A stretch of DNA of 64,000 nucleotides from Arthrobacter livingstonensis. Lineage in GTDB: Bacteria; Actinomycetota; Actinomycetes; Actinomycetales; Micrococcaceae. The notes below the pieces were generated by a model. That model saw only the letters and a list, made by a program, of their open reading frames with translations. It was not told where the DNA came from and made no database searches. Of this stretch, positions 18,636 through 25,855 are shown in pieces. Position 1 is the stretch's first letter, and each line of letters starts with the position of its first letter. Position numbers and translations under genes: made by a program. The stretch spans positions 60,395 to 124,394 of the forward strand of contig NZ_QJVD01000015.1 of the NCBI RefSeq assembly GCF_003219815.1, given 5' to 3'.

Positions 18636-18809
18636 ATGACACAGACACCAGCACATACCGCCCCGACCAGCGGGACCGCGCCGTCGAGGGAATCCGCCCC
18701 GACCCGGGAACACAGCGAAGTTGCGGCCGAGGGAACGGACGGAACTGAGATGCCCGAAATCCGGATGCACTCCCAGGACGCGGCCGAGGGGCCGGACCGC
18801 GACGCTTAG
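18636..18809 (+). CDS. Small hypothetical protein
   Basis: 57 residues (MTQTPAHTAPTSGTAPSRES...). The main support is a very good ribosome site, GGCGGAGGAAAG, ending about 9 nt before ATG 18636. Composition is Thr/Pro/Glu-rich and predicted disordered, ending HSQDAAEGPDRDA. Its stop overlaps the end of the convergent SRPBCC gene by a few bases. I do not recognise a family. Confidence 0.45.
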   Translation: MTQTPAHTAPTSGTAPSRESAPTREHSEVAAEGTDGTEMPEIRMHSQDAAEGPDRDA

Positions 18810-19416
18810 GAGGCACCGTCGTCGAACCTCAATCCGCTGAGGGCACTGGGCCACGGGCTCGAGGGACCCTCTGGGGATGGCGGGTGTTGGGAGGGAAAGC
18901 CGGCAGGCGCCGGAGGTTGGGAACGCGCGCCGAGGAGTTCCTCCAGGCGCTCGTACCTTCCCTGACGCCGGCGTCCATGCCGGAGGCGACCATGCCGTCG
19001 CGGTCCTCCTGCGACTGGAACACACTGTGTCCGGTGATTCGGGTTCGGCCGCCCAGGTCCTCCAGGACGATCCGGTCCAGGCTCACGTGGCCGGGGACGC
19101 CGTCGTACTCGAAGGTCTGGACAATGCTCCGGTCGGGCACCGGATCGTGGAAGACGCCGCGGACACCATGGACGGCGCCGTCGGCGCCGTCGGGGCCGGC
19201 CTGCGTGAAGGCCCACGTGCCGCCGATCCGCGCGTCCCGGTCAAGGATCTCCGTGGTCAGTCCGCGCGGGCCCATCCACTGGGCGACAAGTGCGGGGTCG
19301 ATGTGCGCGCGGTACACGTCCGCAACCGGGGCGTTCACCACCCGCACGGTGTCCACGAAGGGCACTCCGCGTTCAGCGGTGACAACAAGGGCATTGTTCG
19401 TCGTCATTCTTCCCAT
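18806..19416 (-). CDS. SRPBCC (AHSA1-type) domain protein, C-terminus frameshifted
   Basis: The frame from 19416 (ATG 19407 also possible) encodes an AHSA1/START-like domain: VDTVRVVNAPVADVYRAHIDPALVAQWMGPRG, FHDPVPDRSIVQTFEYDG, and ITGHSVFQSQEDRDGMVASGMDAGVREG. Such proteins normally continue YERLEELL at this point. That sequence is present in the next frame (YERLEELLGARSQPPAP... to a stop at 18806). Adding one G between 18946 and 18947 joins them; as given, the frame drifts into TSAWRNSS. The domain has a hydrophobic ligand cavity. It is immediately downstream of an ArsR regulator, a very common actinobacterial pair. Confidence 0.82.
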
Positions 19417-19422
19417 CTTCTT

Positions 19423-19782
19423 TCATTCATCTTTGGCTTCTTCGGCAGCATTCATGGTTGCCAGCACCGCGTCGAGCCGCCGGTAGCAGGCTTCGGCGGC
19501 CAGCCGGTAGCCGTCAATCCAGGCGGTCAGTTCCTCCAGGGCGGCCGGGGCCAGGTGGCAGGGGCGGCGCTGGCCGTCCCGTGTCCGGGTGAGCAGGCCG
19601 GCCCGCTCCAGCACTTGGATGTGCTTGGAAATTCCCTGCTTGCTCAGTTCGAACGGTTCGGCGAGTTCGTTCACCGTGGCCGAACTGCGCGAGAGCCGCG
19701 CGACCAGCCTGCGGCGGACGGGGTCCGCCAGGGCCAGGAACGCCCTGTCCAGCCGCTCGTCCTCCGATCCAGCTGCCTGCAT
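19423..19782 (-). CDS. ArsR-family winged-helix regulator
   Basis: 119 residues from ATG 19782; the frame is open to a TTG at 19803. Motifs: FLALADPVRRRLVARLSRSSATVNELAEPFELSKQGISKHIQVLERAGLLTRTRDGQRRPCHL, a complete ArsR helix-turn-helix and wing. No metal-binding CxC is seen on the recognition helix. It belongs to the ArsR type paired with SRPBCC proteins and is followed within a few bases by one. A palindrome 34 nt upstream of the start is a likely autoregulatory operator. Confidence 0.9.
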   Translation of the reverse strand: MQAAGSEDERLDRAFLALADPVRRRLVARLSRSSATVNELAEPFELSKQGISKHIQVLERAGLLTRTRDGQRRPCHLAPAALEELTAWIDGYRLAAEACYRRLDAVLATMNAAEEAKDE

Positions 19783-19799
19783 CCACTCACTGCCTCTAA

Positions 19800-19831
19800 T
19801 CAACCAATCGCTTTATCAACCATTTGGTTGA
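19800..19831. promoter_or_regulatory. Likely ArsR operator
   Basis: TCAACC-ATTT-GGTTGA is a perfect inverted repeat at 19816-19831. A further TCAACC copy sits at 19800-19805, 16 nt (1.5 helical turns) away. They lie directly upstream of the ArsR gene, so autoregulation is the simplest reading (inference). Confidence 0.6.
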
Positions 19832-19921
19832 CTCTCTAAAGTCACGCCCGTGGACACTCACGCGTCAACGTTTTTTGGCGACGGCCTTTCGGGATTCACG
19901 GTGTTCCTTTTGTGGCGCGGT

Positions 19922-21289
19922 TCAGTGGTGGAACGCCACGCTTGCCCGCGCCCGGCCGGCCAGCCGTTCCATCGACTTGGCCAGATCGGCCAGGAACGCT
20001 TCCGCCAGGTCAAAGGTGAAGCCGTTGCGCACCACCACGCGCAACACGTCCACGTCCTCCATGCCCTCCGGCATGGGATATGCCGGCACGATCCAGCCAA
20101 AGCTGCGAAGCTCGTGCGAGACGTCATAGACGCTGTAGGACTCAGGAGCCCCCAGTTTGAAGGCCAACACCGGCAGCTCGTCCCCGCGGCTGAGGAGGCT
20201 GAACCGGCCCGTTTTCTCCACGCCGGCGGCAATGAACCGGGCTATGTCCCGGGAGCGCTGCTGGATGCGGCGGTAACCCTCAAAGCCGTACCGCACCAGC
20301 ACGTAGTACTGGGCGATCACCTGGGCAGCGGGACGGGAAAAGTTCAGCGCAAAGGTGGGCATGGACCCGCCCAGGTAGTCGACGCTGAAGATCAGGTCCT
20401 TCGGGAGGTCGTCTTCGCTGCGCCAGAGAACCCAGCCGACGCCGGGGTACACCAGCCCGTATTTATGCCCGGAGGAATTGATGGACTTCACCCGGTCCAG
20501 CCGGAAGTCCCACGGTAGTTGCGGATCCAGGAACGGTGCAATGAACCCGCCTGAAGCCGCATCCACATGCAGCGGCACGTCCACTCCCGTGTCCGCGGCC
20601 AGTTTGTCGAGGGCTGCGGCAATCTCCGCCACAGGTTCGTAGGAACCGTCGAATGTCGAGCCGAGCACTGCCACGACGCCGATGGTGTTTTCATCGCAGG
20701 CCGCTGCCGCCTGTTGGGCGGTCAGGTGCGTGGCGCCCTCGAGCGGGACGAGCCGGGCCTCCACGTCCCAGTAGCGGGCAAACTTTTCCCAACAGACCTG
20801 CACATTGGCGCCCATCACCAAATTTGGTTTCCCGGCATCCTGTCCTGCGGCCTCCCGGCGGGCGCGCCACCGCCATTTCAGGGCCATGCCGGCCAGCATT
20901 GCCGCCTCTGAAGACCCCGTCGTGGAGCAGCCCACTGCATCCGCTCCCCCGGTTGGCTCCGGCGCGCGCCACAGGTTCGCCAGGATGTTCACGCAGCGCC
21001 GTTCAATCTCGGCCGACTGGGGGTATTCGTCCTTGTCGATGATGTTCTTTTCCAGCGATGCCTGAATCAGCATTGCGGCCTCCGGCTCCATCCACGTGGT
21101 AACAAAAGTCGCCAGGTTCTGCCGTGCGTTCCCGTCCAGCATGAGTTCATCCTGCACAAACCGCAGGGCCGCGCGGGCATCCTGCGTGCCGCGCGGCAGC
21201 CGGTGCTTGGGGATCGTCCCCACCCCGCCGTCAAAGGCGGGGTCCAGGACCATCTCGTCCTGCCGGACGTGGTGCTTGTGCAGGCTCAT
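19922..21289 (-). CDS. gadB: Glutamate decarboxylase
   Basis: 455 residues, the usual GadB length. GTIPKHRLPRG near the N-terminus, VGCSTTGSSEAAMLAGMALKWRWR (PLP phosphate region), PLHVDAASGGFIAPF (Asp binding the pyridine nitrogen) and SINSSGHKYGLVYPGVGW with PLP Lys276 are diagnostic. It converts glutamate to GABA and CO2, consuming a proton, and supports acid tolerance or GABA-shunt metabolism in the cytoplasm. AAGGAG precedes ATG 21289 by 6 nt. No gadC antiporter lies nearby. C-terminal ASVAFHH resembles the autoinhibitory His tail of GadB (inference). Confidence 0.95.
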   Translation of the reverse strand: MSLHKHHVRQDEMVLDPAFDGGVGTIPKHRLPRGTQDARAALRFVQDELMLDGNARQNLATFVTTWMEPEAAMLIQASLEKNIIDKDEYPQSAEIERRCVNILANLWRAPEPTGGADAVGCSTTGSSEAAMLAGMALKWRWRARREAAGQDAGKPNLVMGANVQVCWEKFARYWDVEARLVPLEGATHLTAQQAAAACDENTIGVVAVLGSTFDGSYEPVAEIAAALDKLAADTGVDVPLHVDAASGGFIAPFLDPQLPWDFRLDRVKSINSSGHKYGLVYPGVGWVLWRSEDDLPKDLIFSVDYLGGSMPTFALNFSRPAAQVIAQYYVLVRYGFEGYRRIQQRSRDIARFIAAGVEKTGRFSLLSRGDELPVLAFKLGAPESYSVYDVSHELRSFGWIVPAYPMPEGMEDVDVLRVVVRNGFTFDLAEAFLADLAKSMERLAGRARASVAFHH

Positions 21290-21331
21290 GCATCGCTCCT
21301 TCTCAAAGGGACAGGCTGTCCTCAGACGAGG

Positions 21332-21907
21332 CTATCGGCGATCTCCGCTGTTGAGAAGGACGCTTTCCCGAACGGGTGCGGGCCCGCAGAAACCAGGTTC
21401 CCTGCCTCGGCCGTGCAGCGGCGTGTGGGCATCCGGCCGCAGTATGGCCAGAATGGGAATGCGTTGAGTAGCCAGCATTTTCCGTGCGACGGAACCGCCA
21501 GCCAACTCGTTGACGCCCGCCAGAAGTCCGGGGCGGCGGGCACCGACCACTATTACCGCAGCGGACAGGGACTCCGCAAGACGGCCCAAGGCCAGGGCGG
21601 GGTCCCCGCCCAGAGTCCGGAACGAGTGCCTGACGCCCCTGGCATCTGCGGCCTCAAGCACGAGCCGCTTCAAGTCCCGGGCGGTCCGGGCCGCATCGTC
21701 GTGGAGGTCGACCGCCGGGTCCAGGGACTGGCTGGTGACGTTGCCGTCTGGATCCCACTCGATCAGGTAGCTGCTGGGGTCAACGTAGGCCCCGGCCAGG
21801 CTGGACCTTGTTGCTCCGGCCAAGTCGACGGCGCACCGGCGCACCGCGGGATCCTGGTCCGGGAGCAGTCCCACCACTACCGCACCGGAGCCAAACCGGG
21901 GTTCCAT
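21332..21907 (-). CDS. Universal stress protein (UspA-like)
   Basis: 191 residues from ATG 21907 (MEPRFGSGAVVVGLL). The UspA ATP-binding pattern is recognisable: AVIVVGARRPGLLAGVNELAGGSVARKMLATQRIPILAI, a form of G-2x-G-9x-G(S/T). A single Usp domain is followed by a short unstructured tail. The open frame extends to a TTG immediately after the stop of the upstream monooxygenase gene, so the two are probably one transcript. Expected role is stress survival; partner unknown. Confidence 0.8.
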   Translation of the reverse strand: MEPRFGSGAVVVGLLPDQDPAVRRCAVDLAGATRSSLAGAYVDPSSYLIEWDPDGNVTSQSLDPAVDLHDDAARTARDLKRLVLEAADARGVRHSFRTLGGDPALALGRLAESLSAAVIVVGARRPGLLAGVNELAGGSVARKMLATQRIPILAILRPDAHTPLHGRGREPGFCGPAPVRESVLLNSGDRR

Positions 21908-21961
21908 GGGGCTCTCGCTCCGCTCGGGTTCGCGCCAGGACGGGCGCGAACGGTGCGTCAA

Positions 21962-23056
21962 TTATCCGTCCGCGGCCGGCAAAGGGGAAGCCGGGGTTTC
22001 CATGGCTGCCCCGACGATGCTCCGGGCCACGTGGTCCGCGTCGCGCCCAACGCCGCCGAGCAGTGCCGACGTCAGCCCGTATTGGAAGGGCATGCCCACA
22101 AAATACAGTCCAGGCAGCGCGGCCACAGCGCCGCGCAGGCTCACGGGCCAGCCGCGCCCGTCCACCGGAAGCCCTTCGATCCAGGAAAAGTACGGCCGGT
22201 ACCCCGTGGCCCAGATGACTGTCCGCACGCCCGGGGCGGGAATTTCGGGGAAGGCGGGTTCGCCGTCGTCCGCCACGTCCAGCAGCCGCGGCAGGATTGT
22301 CGCACCGGCCCGCTGTGCATCCTGGATGGACACCGAGATGAGCGGGGCGCCATGGGCAGTGACCTTGGGTGCCACCTTGCGGCCGATGGGCGTGCGAAGC
22401 GTCAGCACCCGGTGGATGAATTGCCAATACAGCCCGCCTGCGTACTTGAGCAGCGGGGCGGGAATGTGGACGGGCGCCCTTCCCGACAGCCAGACCGCGT
22501 GCGTGGCGGCCAGTTCGACGGCGATTTCCACCCCCGAGGTGCCTGCGCCCACCACGAGCACGCCGCCGTCGGGAACAGAGCCCGGGTTCCGGTACGTGGA
22601 ACTGTGCAACTGCAGGATGCGCGGGGACAGGCGGCCGGCCAGTTCCGGGACATGCGGCACAGCGTTGGCTCCTGTTGCCACCACCACGGAGCGGGCGGTC
22701 CTGGTCCCCTGCGTGGTTTCCACGTCAAATCCGCCGTCCGCGGCCCGCACCGCCGTCACCTCCACTCCGTATTCCACCGGCAGCTCTTCCGCGTACTGGG
22801 CCAGATAGGCAGCAACCTCATCCCTTGCGGGGAAACTTCCGCGCGGCGCCGGGAACGGCAGCCCGGGCAGGGCACAATATTGGGCCGGCGTAAACAGCCG
22901 CAGGGAATCCCAGCGGTGCCGCCATGCGTCGCCGGGCCGGCCGGCTGCCTCCAGCACTTGGCAGCCCGCTCCATGTTCGCGCAGCTGCCGGGCAACAGCC
23001 AGCCCGGACTGCCCGGCGCCGATGATGATGGTTCCGTCGAAAGAAGATGCAGCCAT
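21962..23056 (-). CDS. FAD-dependent monooxygenase/oxidoreductase (flavin-containing monooxygenase-like)
   Basis: 364 residues from ATG 23056 (GGAGG upstream). GTIIIGAGQSGLAVARQL (residues 9-26) is the FAD Rossmann motif, and GVLVVGAGTSGVEIAVELA is the NADPH motif. TVIWATGYRP is the conserved ATG-containing strand near the C-terminus. This domain order matches flavin-binding family monooxygenases and CzcO-like oxidoreductases. It is divergent from a TetR gene across a perfect palindrome and is probably repressed by it. Confidence 0.87.
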   Translation of the reverse strand: MAASSFDGTIIIGAGQSGLAVARQLREHGAGCQVLEAAGRPGDAWRHRWDSLRLFTPAQYCALPGLPFPAPRGSFPARDEVAAYLAQYAEELPVEYGVEVTAVRAADGGFDVETTQGTRTARSVVVATGANAVPHVPELAGRLSPRILQLHSSTYRNPGSVPDGGVLVVGAGTSGVEIAVELAATHAVWLSGRAPVHIPAPLLKYAGGLYWQFIHRVLTLRTPIGRKVAPKVTAHGAPLISVSIQDAQRAGATILPRLLDVADDGEPAFPEIPAPGVRTVIWATGYRPYFSWIEGLPVDGRGWPVSLRGAVAALPGLYFVGMPFQYGLTSALLGGVGRDADHVARSIVGAAMETPASPLPAADG

Positions 23057-23091
23057 GATGTGCCTCCGCATGCCGCGATTTGAACTTCTCA

Positions 23092-23110
23092 CTAGAATAC
23101 GCTTCTAGTC
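23092..23110. promoter_or_regulatory. Palindromic operator between monooxygenase and TetR genes
   Basis: ACTAGAA-TACGC-TTCTAGT is a perfect 7-bp inverted repeat with a 5-nt spacer, in the 76-nt divergent intergenic region. A weaker related palindrome, GAAT-GCT-ATTC, follows at 23116-23126. Both overlap the likely promoters. TetR dimers typically bind such sites next to their own gene. Confidence 0.7.
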
Positions 23111-23132
23111 ATTGGAATGCTATTCTCTTTTT

Positions 23133-23774
23133 ATGGACAGTGCGAACCCGCGGACACCTGGCAGGTCACCCAACCGCCGGGAGGTCCAGTCGGTGCAGAC
23201 CAGGGCGCTGATAGTGGAGACGGCACGGGAGCAATTTGCGGCCGGCGGCTATGCGGCCACCACCATCGAGTCCATAGCCACCGGCGCGGGCGTGGCCATC
23301 CAGACCATTTACAATTCAGTCGGCAACAAGCCGGCCCTGCTCTCCGCCGTGCTTGATGCGGCAGTTTCCGGCCCCAACGCCCCCACACCCGTGCCGGAGT
23401 TCCTGCGCGACCGTGCCGCGGGCACCGGTGACTTCGCCGGAATGGTGGGCATGCTGGCCGACTGGTTCGCCGAAGCCATGCCCCGCAGCCAGGGGATCTT
23501 TGCGGCGATCGGCCAGGCGGCCGCCGTCGAGCCGTCAGTGGCAGCGCTGCGGGACCAACGCGCCCGGCAGCGCCTGGACCACTATCTGGAGGCCGCGGCG
23601 GCCATTCGGCAGCGGGGCGGACTGGGCAGCGGCATGAGCGACGACGACGCGGCCGCCGTCATCTTCACCATCGGCAATCCGGACACGTACGCGTCCCTGG
23701 TGGTCACCTTCGGATGGCCGCTTGAGCGGTACCGCAACTGGGTCTTCACCGCACTCGTGGGCGCGCTACGCTAG
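23133..23774 (+). CDS. TetR/AcrR-family transcriptional regulator
   Basis: 213 residues from ATG 23133 (MDSANPRTPGRSPNRREVQSV). The HTH is clear: ALIVETAREQFAAGGYAATTIESIATGAGVAIQTIYNSVGNKPALLSAVL. No ribosome site precedes the ATG and a TATTCT box ends about 6 nt before it, so the mRNA may be leaderless (inference). It most likely represses the divergent FAD monooxygenase and itself. Confidence 0.88.
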   Translation: MDSANPRTPGRSPNRREVQSVQTRALIVETAREQFAAGGYAATTIESIATGAGVAIQTIYNSVGNKPALLSAVLDAAVSGPNAPTPVPEFLRDRAAGTGDFAGMVGMLADWFAEAMPRSQGIFAAIGQAAAVEPSVAALRDQRARQRLDHYLEAAAAIRQRGGLGSGMSDDDAAAVIFTIGNPDTYASLVVTFGWPLERYRNWVFTALVGALR

Positions 23775-23827
23775 GCGCACATCCGGCGGCCTCTGTAATT
23801 CAAGCTGCCGGGCCCGCCGGGCCCGCC

Positions 23828-23929
23828 GGCCTCGGCGCGGGCGCTTCCGAGACCGGGCCCGGCGCGGGCGCTTACGCGACCGGCCTCTGCGCGGGCGTCA
23901 GCAATACGGGCCTCGGCGCGGGCGTCCTA
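23828..23929. repeat. Four imperfect 27-nt tandem repeats
   Basis: Units start near 23828, 23855, 23882 and 23909. They share the core GGCCTCGGCGCGGGCG with a variable 3' part. The array lies between the convergent TetR and PrmC-like genes, and the last unit runs into the stop codon of the latter. It may act as a transcription-blocking GC-rich barrier, or it may be slippage-derived. Confidence 0.6.
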
Positions 23930-24736
23930 GAGCCGTCCCACCACCACGGTGCCGTCCATCTCATCAGAATGACTCATTCGGGCCCGAAAGCCGTGGGCCT
24001 TCAGGATGGCCACTGACGCGTCGGCCTGGGCCGGGCTCGTTTCCACGACGAGGCATCCACCGGGTGCCAGCCATTCCGGTGCCGCCGCCGCGATGCGCCG
24101 TTGAATGTCCAAGCCGTCGGCGCCGCCGTTGAGCGCTGCATCCGGTTCAAAAACGCGTGCTTCCTGTGGCATGAAGGCAATGTCGTTTGTGGGGACGTAC
24201 GGGGCATTTGCGGTGATGAGGGTGATCCGGCCGCGCTGTTCCGGCGGCAGCGGGTCAAACAGGTCGCCGCAATGGGGCCGCCCGCCGAAGGGTGCCAGGT
24301 TTTCGGCGGCGCATGCCACCGCGACGGGGTCAATGTCTGCCGCGTGGATTTTCAGACCCGGAAATTCGACGGCAAGCGCCGCCGCGATCGCTCCGCTGCC
24401 GCAGCAGAGGTCCAGCACGGCGCCGGCTGGCGGGCCCGCCGGCGAGCCGGCCGAGCTGCGGAGAATTGCGGCCGCCTGCAACACCAGGAATTCGGTGCGG
24501 AGCCTGGGCACAAACACGCCGGGAGCAACCTTGATCCGCAGGCCGTGAAATGCGGCCCAGCCCACAATGTGCTCCAGGGGCAGCCCCTCGACGCGGCGCT
24601 GAAGCATTGTGCCAAGCTCATGCGGGGTGCGGGCGGACGCCATCAGGATTTCCGCTTCATCCTCGGCATACACGCAGCCGGCCGCGCGCAGCTGCGCGAC
24701 GACTCTGGCGGCGGATGAATCCGGCATTGGCTCCAT
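23927..24736 (-). CDS. Putative protein-(glutamine-N5) methyltransferase, PrmC/HemK-related
   Basis: 269 residues. The SAM-binding motif is VLDLCCGSGAIAAALAVEFPG. The motif IV position reads ITANAPYVPTNDI rather than the canonical NPPY. N-terminal region (LRAAGCVYAEDEAEILM, GLPLEHIVGWAAFHGLRIKVAPGVFVPR) matches the PrmC helical domain. This is the actinobacterial PrmC-related class of unknown target rather than the release-factor methyltransferase next to prfA. The NAPY substitution is characteristic of that subgroup as I remember it. Confidence 0.82.
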   Translation of the reverse strand: MEPMPDSSAARVVAQLRAAGCVYAEDEAEILMASARTPHELGTMLQRRVEGLPLEHIVGWAAFHGLRIKVAPGVFVPRLRTEFLVLQAAAILRSSAGSPAGPPAGAVLDLCCGSGAIAAALAVEFPGLKIHAADIDPVAVACAAENLAPFGGRPHCGDLFDPLPPEQRGRITLITANAPYVPTNDIAFMPQEARVFEPDAALNGGADGLDIQRRIAAAAPEWLAPGGCLVVETSPAQADASVAILKAHGFRARMSHSDEMDGTVVVGRL

Positions 24737-25109
24737 GACGTTCCAACACTAGCGCGGTAAGGGTTTGGACGCTGCAAGTCACGGTAGTTCATGCGCCTGC
24801 CTGTGCCTTCGGCGTGGAGACTGCGGAATTTCCACCGTGGCGGCCCACCATGCGGTTCAACGGTCACATATTCGCCTCAAGACACGCTGAATACCGCGTT
24901 ATCTGACCGTTGATTCCCGACGCCGACGCTTTGCTTCACTACCTGACCATTGGCTGGGGTCAGCCTGGTCCCGTACGCATGCGCAAAGTTCGCCTGAGGA
25001 CACAGATCTGGCGGGCGGCTCGAACGGAAGCGTCAGGATCCGGGCACCCCGGCAGTAATGGAAATGGTGTGCTCGCCGTGAGCTGCCCGCAGCCCGCCGG
25101 GGCTACGCT
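24737..25109. other. Intergenic region with an inverted repeat
   Basis: No gene seen. It contains a perfect 9-bp inverted repeat, CAACGGTCA (24858-24866) and TGACCGTTG (24904-24912). A similar sequence, TTCGCCTNANGACAC, occurs at about 24871 and again at about 24990. These lie between divergent genes and could be regulatory, but no function is evident. Confidence 0.4.
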
Positions 25110-25814
25110 GTGAAAATGACGTTCGACGCCGGCGCCCCCAACGCCTCCTTCCCCGCCTCCCTGCGCACCGCCTTGGCAGGTGTTGCACTGCCGGAGAAGG
25201 CCGACGGCATGGCCGCATACATGAAGTCGGCCATGCCGTACCTGGGCGTGCCGTCCCCCGTGGTGCGTAGGACAGTTCGGGCCCTGGCCAGGGAGCATCC
25301 CTTTGCGGGCGTGGACCAGTTGCACGCCACGGCCGCGCAGCTCTGGAGTGGCGCTGAATTTCGCGAGGAACGCCATGCGGCCATCATGCTCACCAACTCA
25401 CGGCTGGCCCGCGGCGAAGTGGCGCTTCTGCCGTTTTACGCCACCGCCATTGCTGAGGGACAGTGGTGGGACTACGTGGATTCCGTGGCGCCGCGCCTGG
25501 GCGGGCTCCTGCTGGCGCACCCTGCCACCATGGAACCGCTGCTGCGCGAATGGAGCGGGCACGTGAACTTTTGGTTCCGGCGCGCCGCCATCATTGCCCA
25601 GCTGCCGGCGAAGGCGGATACGGACACGGTGCTGCTGCACGATGTCATGGTGTCCAACCTGGCGGACAAGGAGTTCTTCATCCGCAAGGCAATTGGCTGG
25701 GCACTGCGACAACATGCCAGGACCGACCCGGCATGGGTGCGGGAATTTGTGGAACGCTACGGTGAGCGCCTCAGCCCGCTGTCGCGCCGCGAGGCGCTCA
25801 AGCACCTCGGCTAA
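25110..25814 (+). CDS. DNA alkylation repair protein (AlkD-like HEAT-repeat glycosylase)
   Basis: 234 residues from GTG 25110 (ATG 25116 also possible). MAAYMKSAMPYLGVPSPVVRR is the usual AlkD entry. FREERHAAIMLTN, WWDYVDSVAPRLGGLLL, and FWFRRAAIIAQL, FFIRKAIGWALRQHARTDPAWVREFVE are the HEAT-like helices with the conserved W-D and R-I-Q positions. The family removes 3- or 7-alkylpurines from DNA. Stand-alone gene; divergent from the PrmC-like gene. Confidence 0.88.
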   Translation: MKMTFDAGAPNASFPASLRTALAGVALPEKADGMAAYMKSAMPYLGVPSPVVRRTVRALAREHPFAGVDQLHATAAQLWSGAEFREERHAAIMLTNSRLARGEVALLPFYATAIAEGQWWDYVDSVAPRLGGLLLAHPATMEPLLREWSGHVNFWFRRAAIIAQLPAKADTDTVLLHDVMVSNLADKEFFIRKAIGWALRQHARTDPAWVREFVERYGERLSPLSRREALKHLG

Positions 25815-25855
25815 GTTGGGGGCCGGCCGGCTGCCGACGTGCTCGGCCCCAGAGG

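Noticed and set aside
24910-25113. Small plus-strand gene before the alkylation repair gene
   Set aside because: Non-coding-like composition (RTQIWRAARTEASGSGHPG) and overlap with the downstream gene's start.
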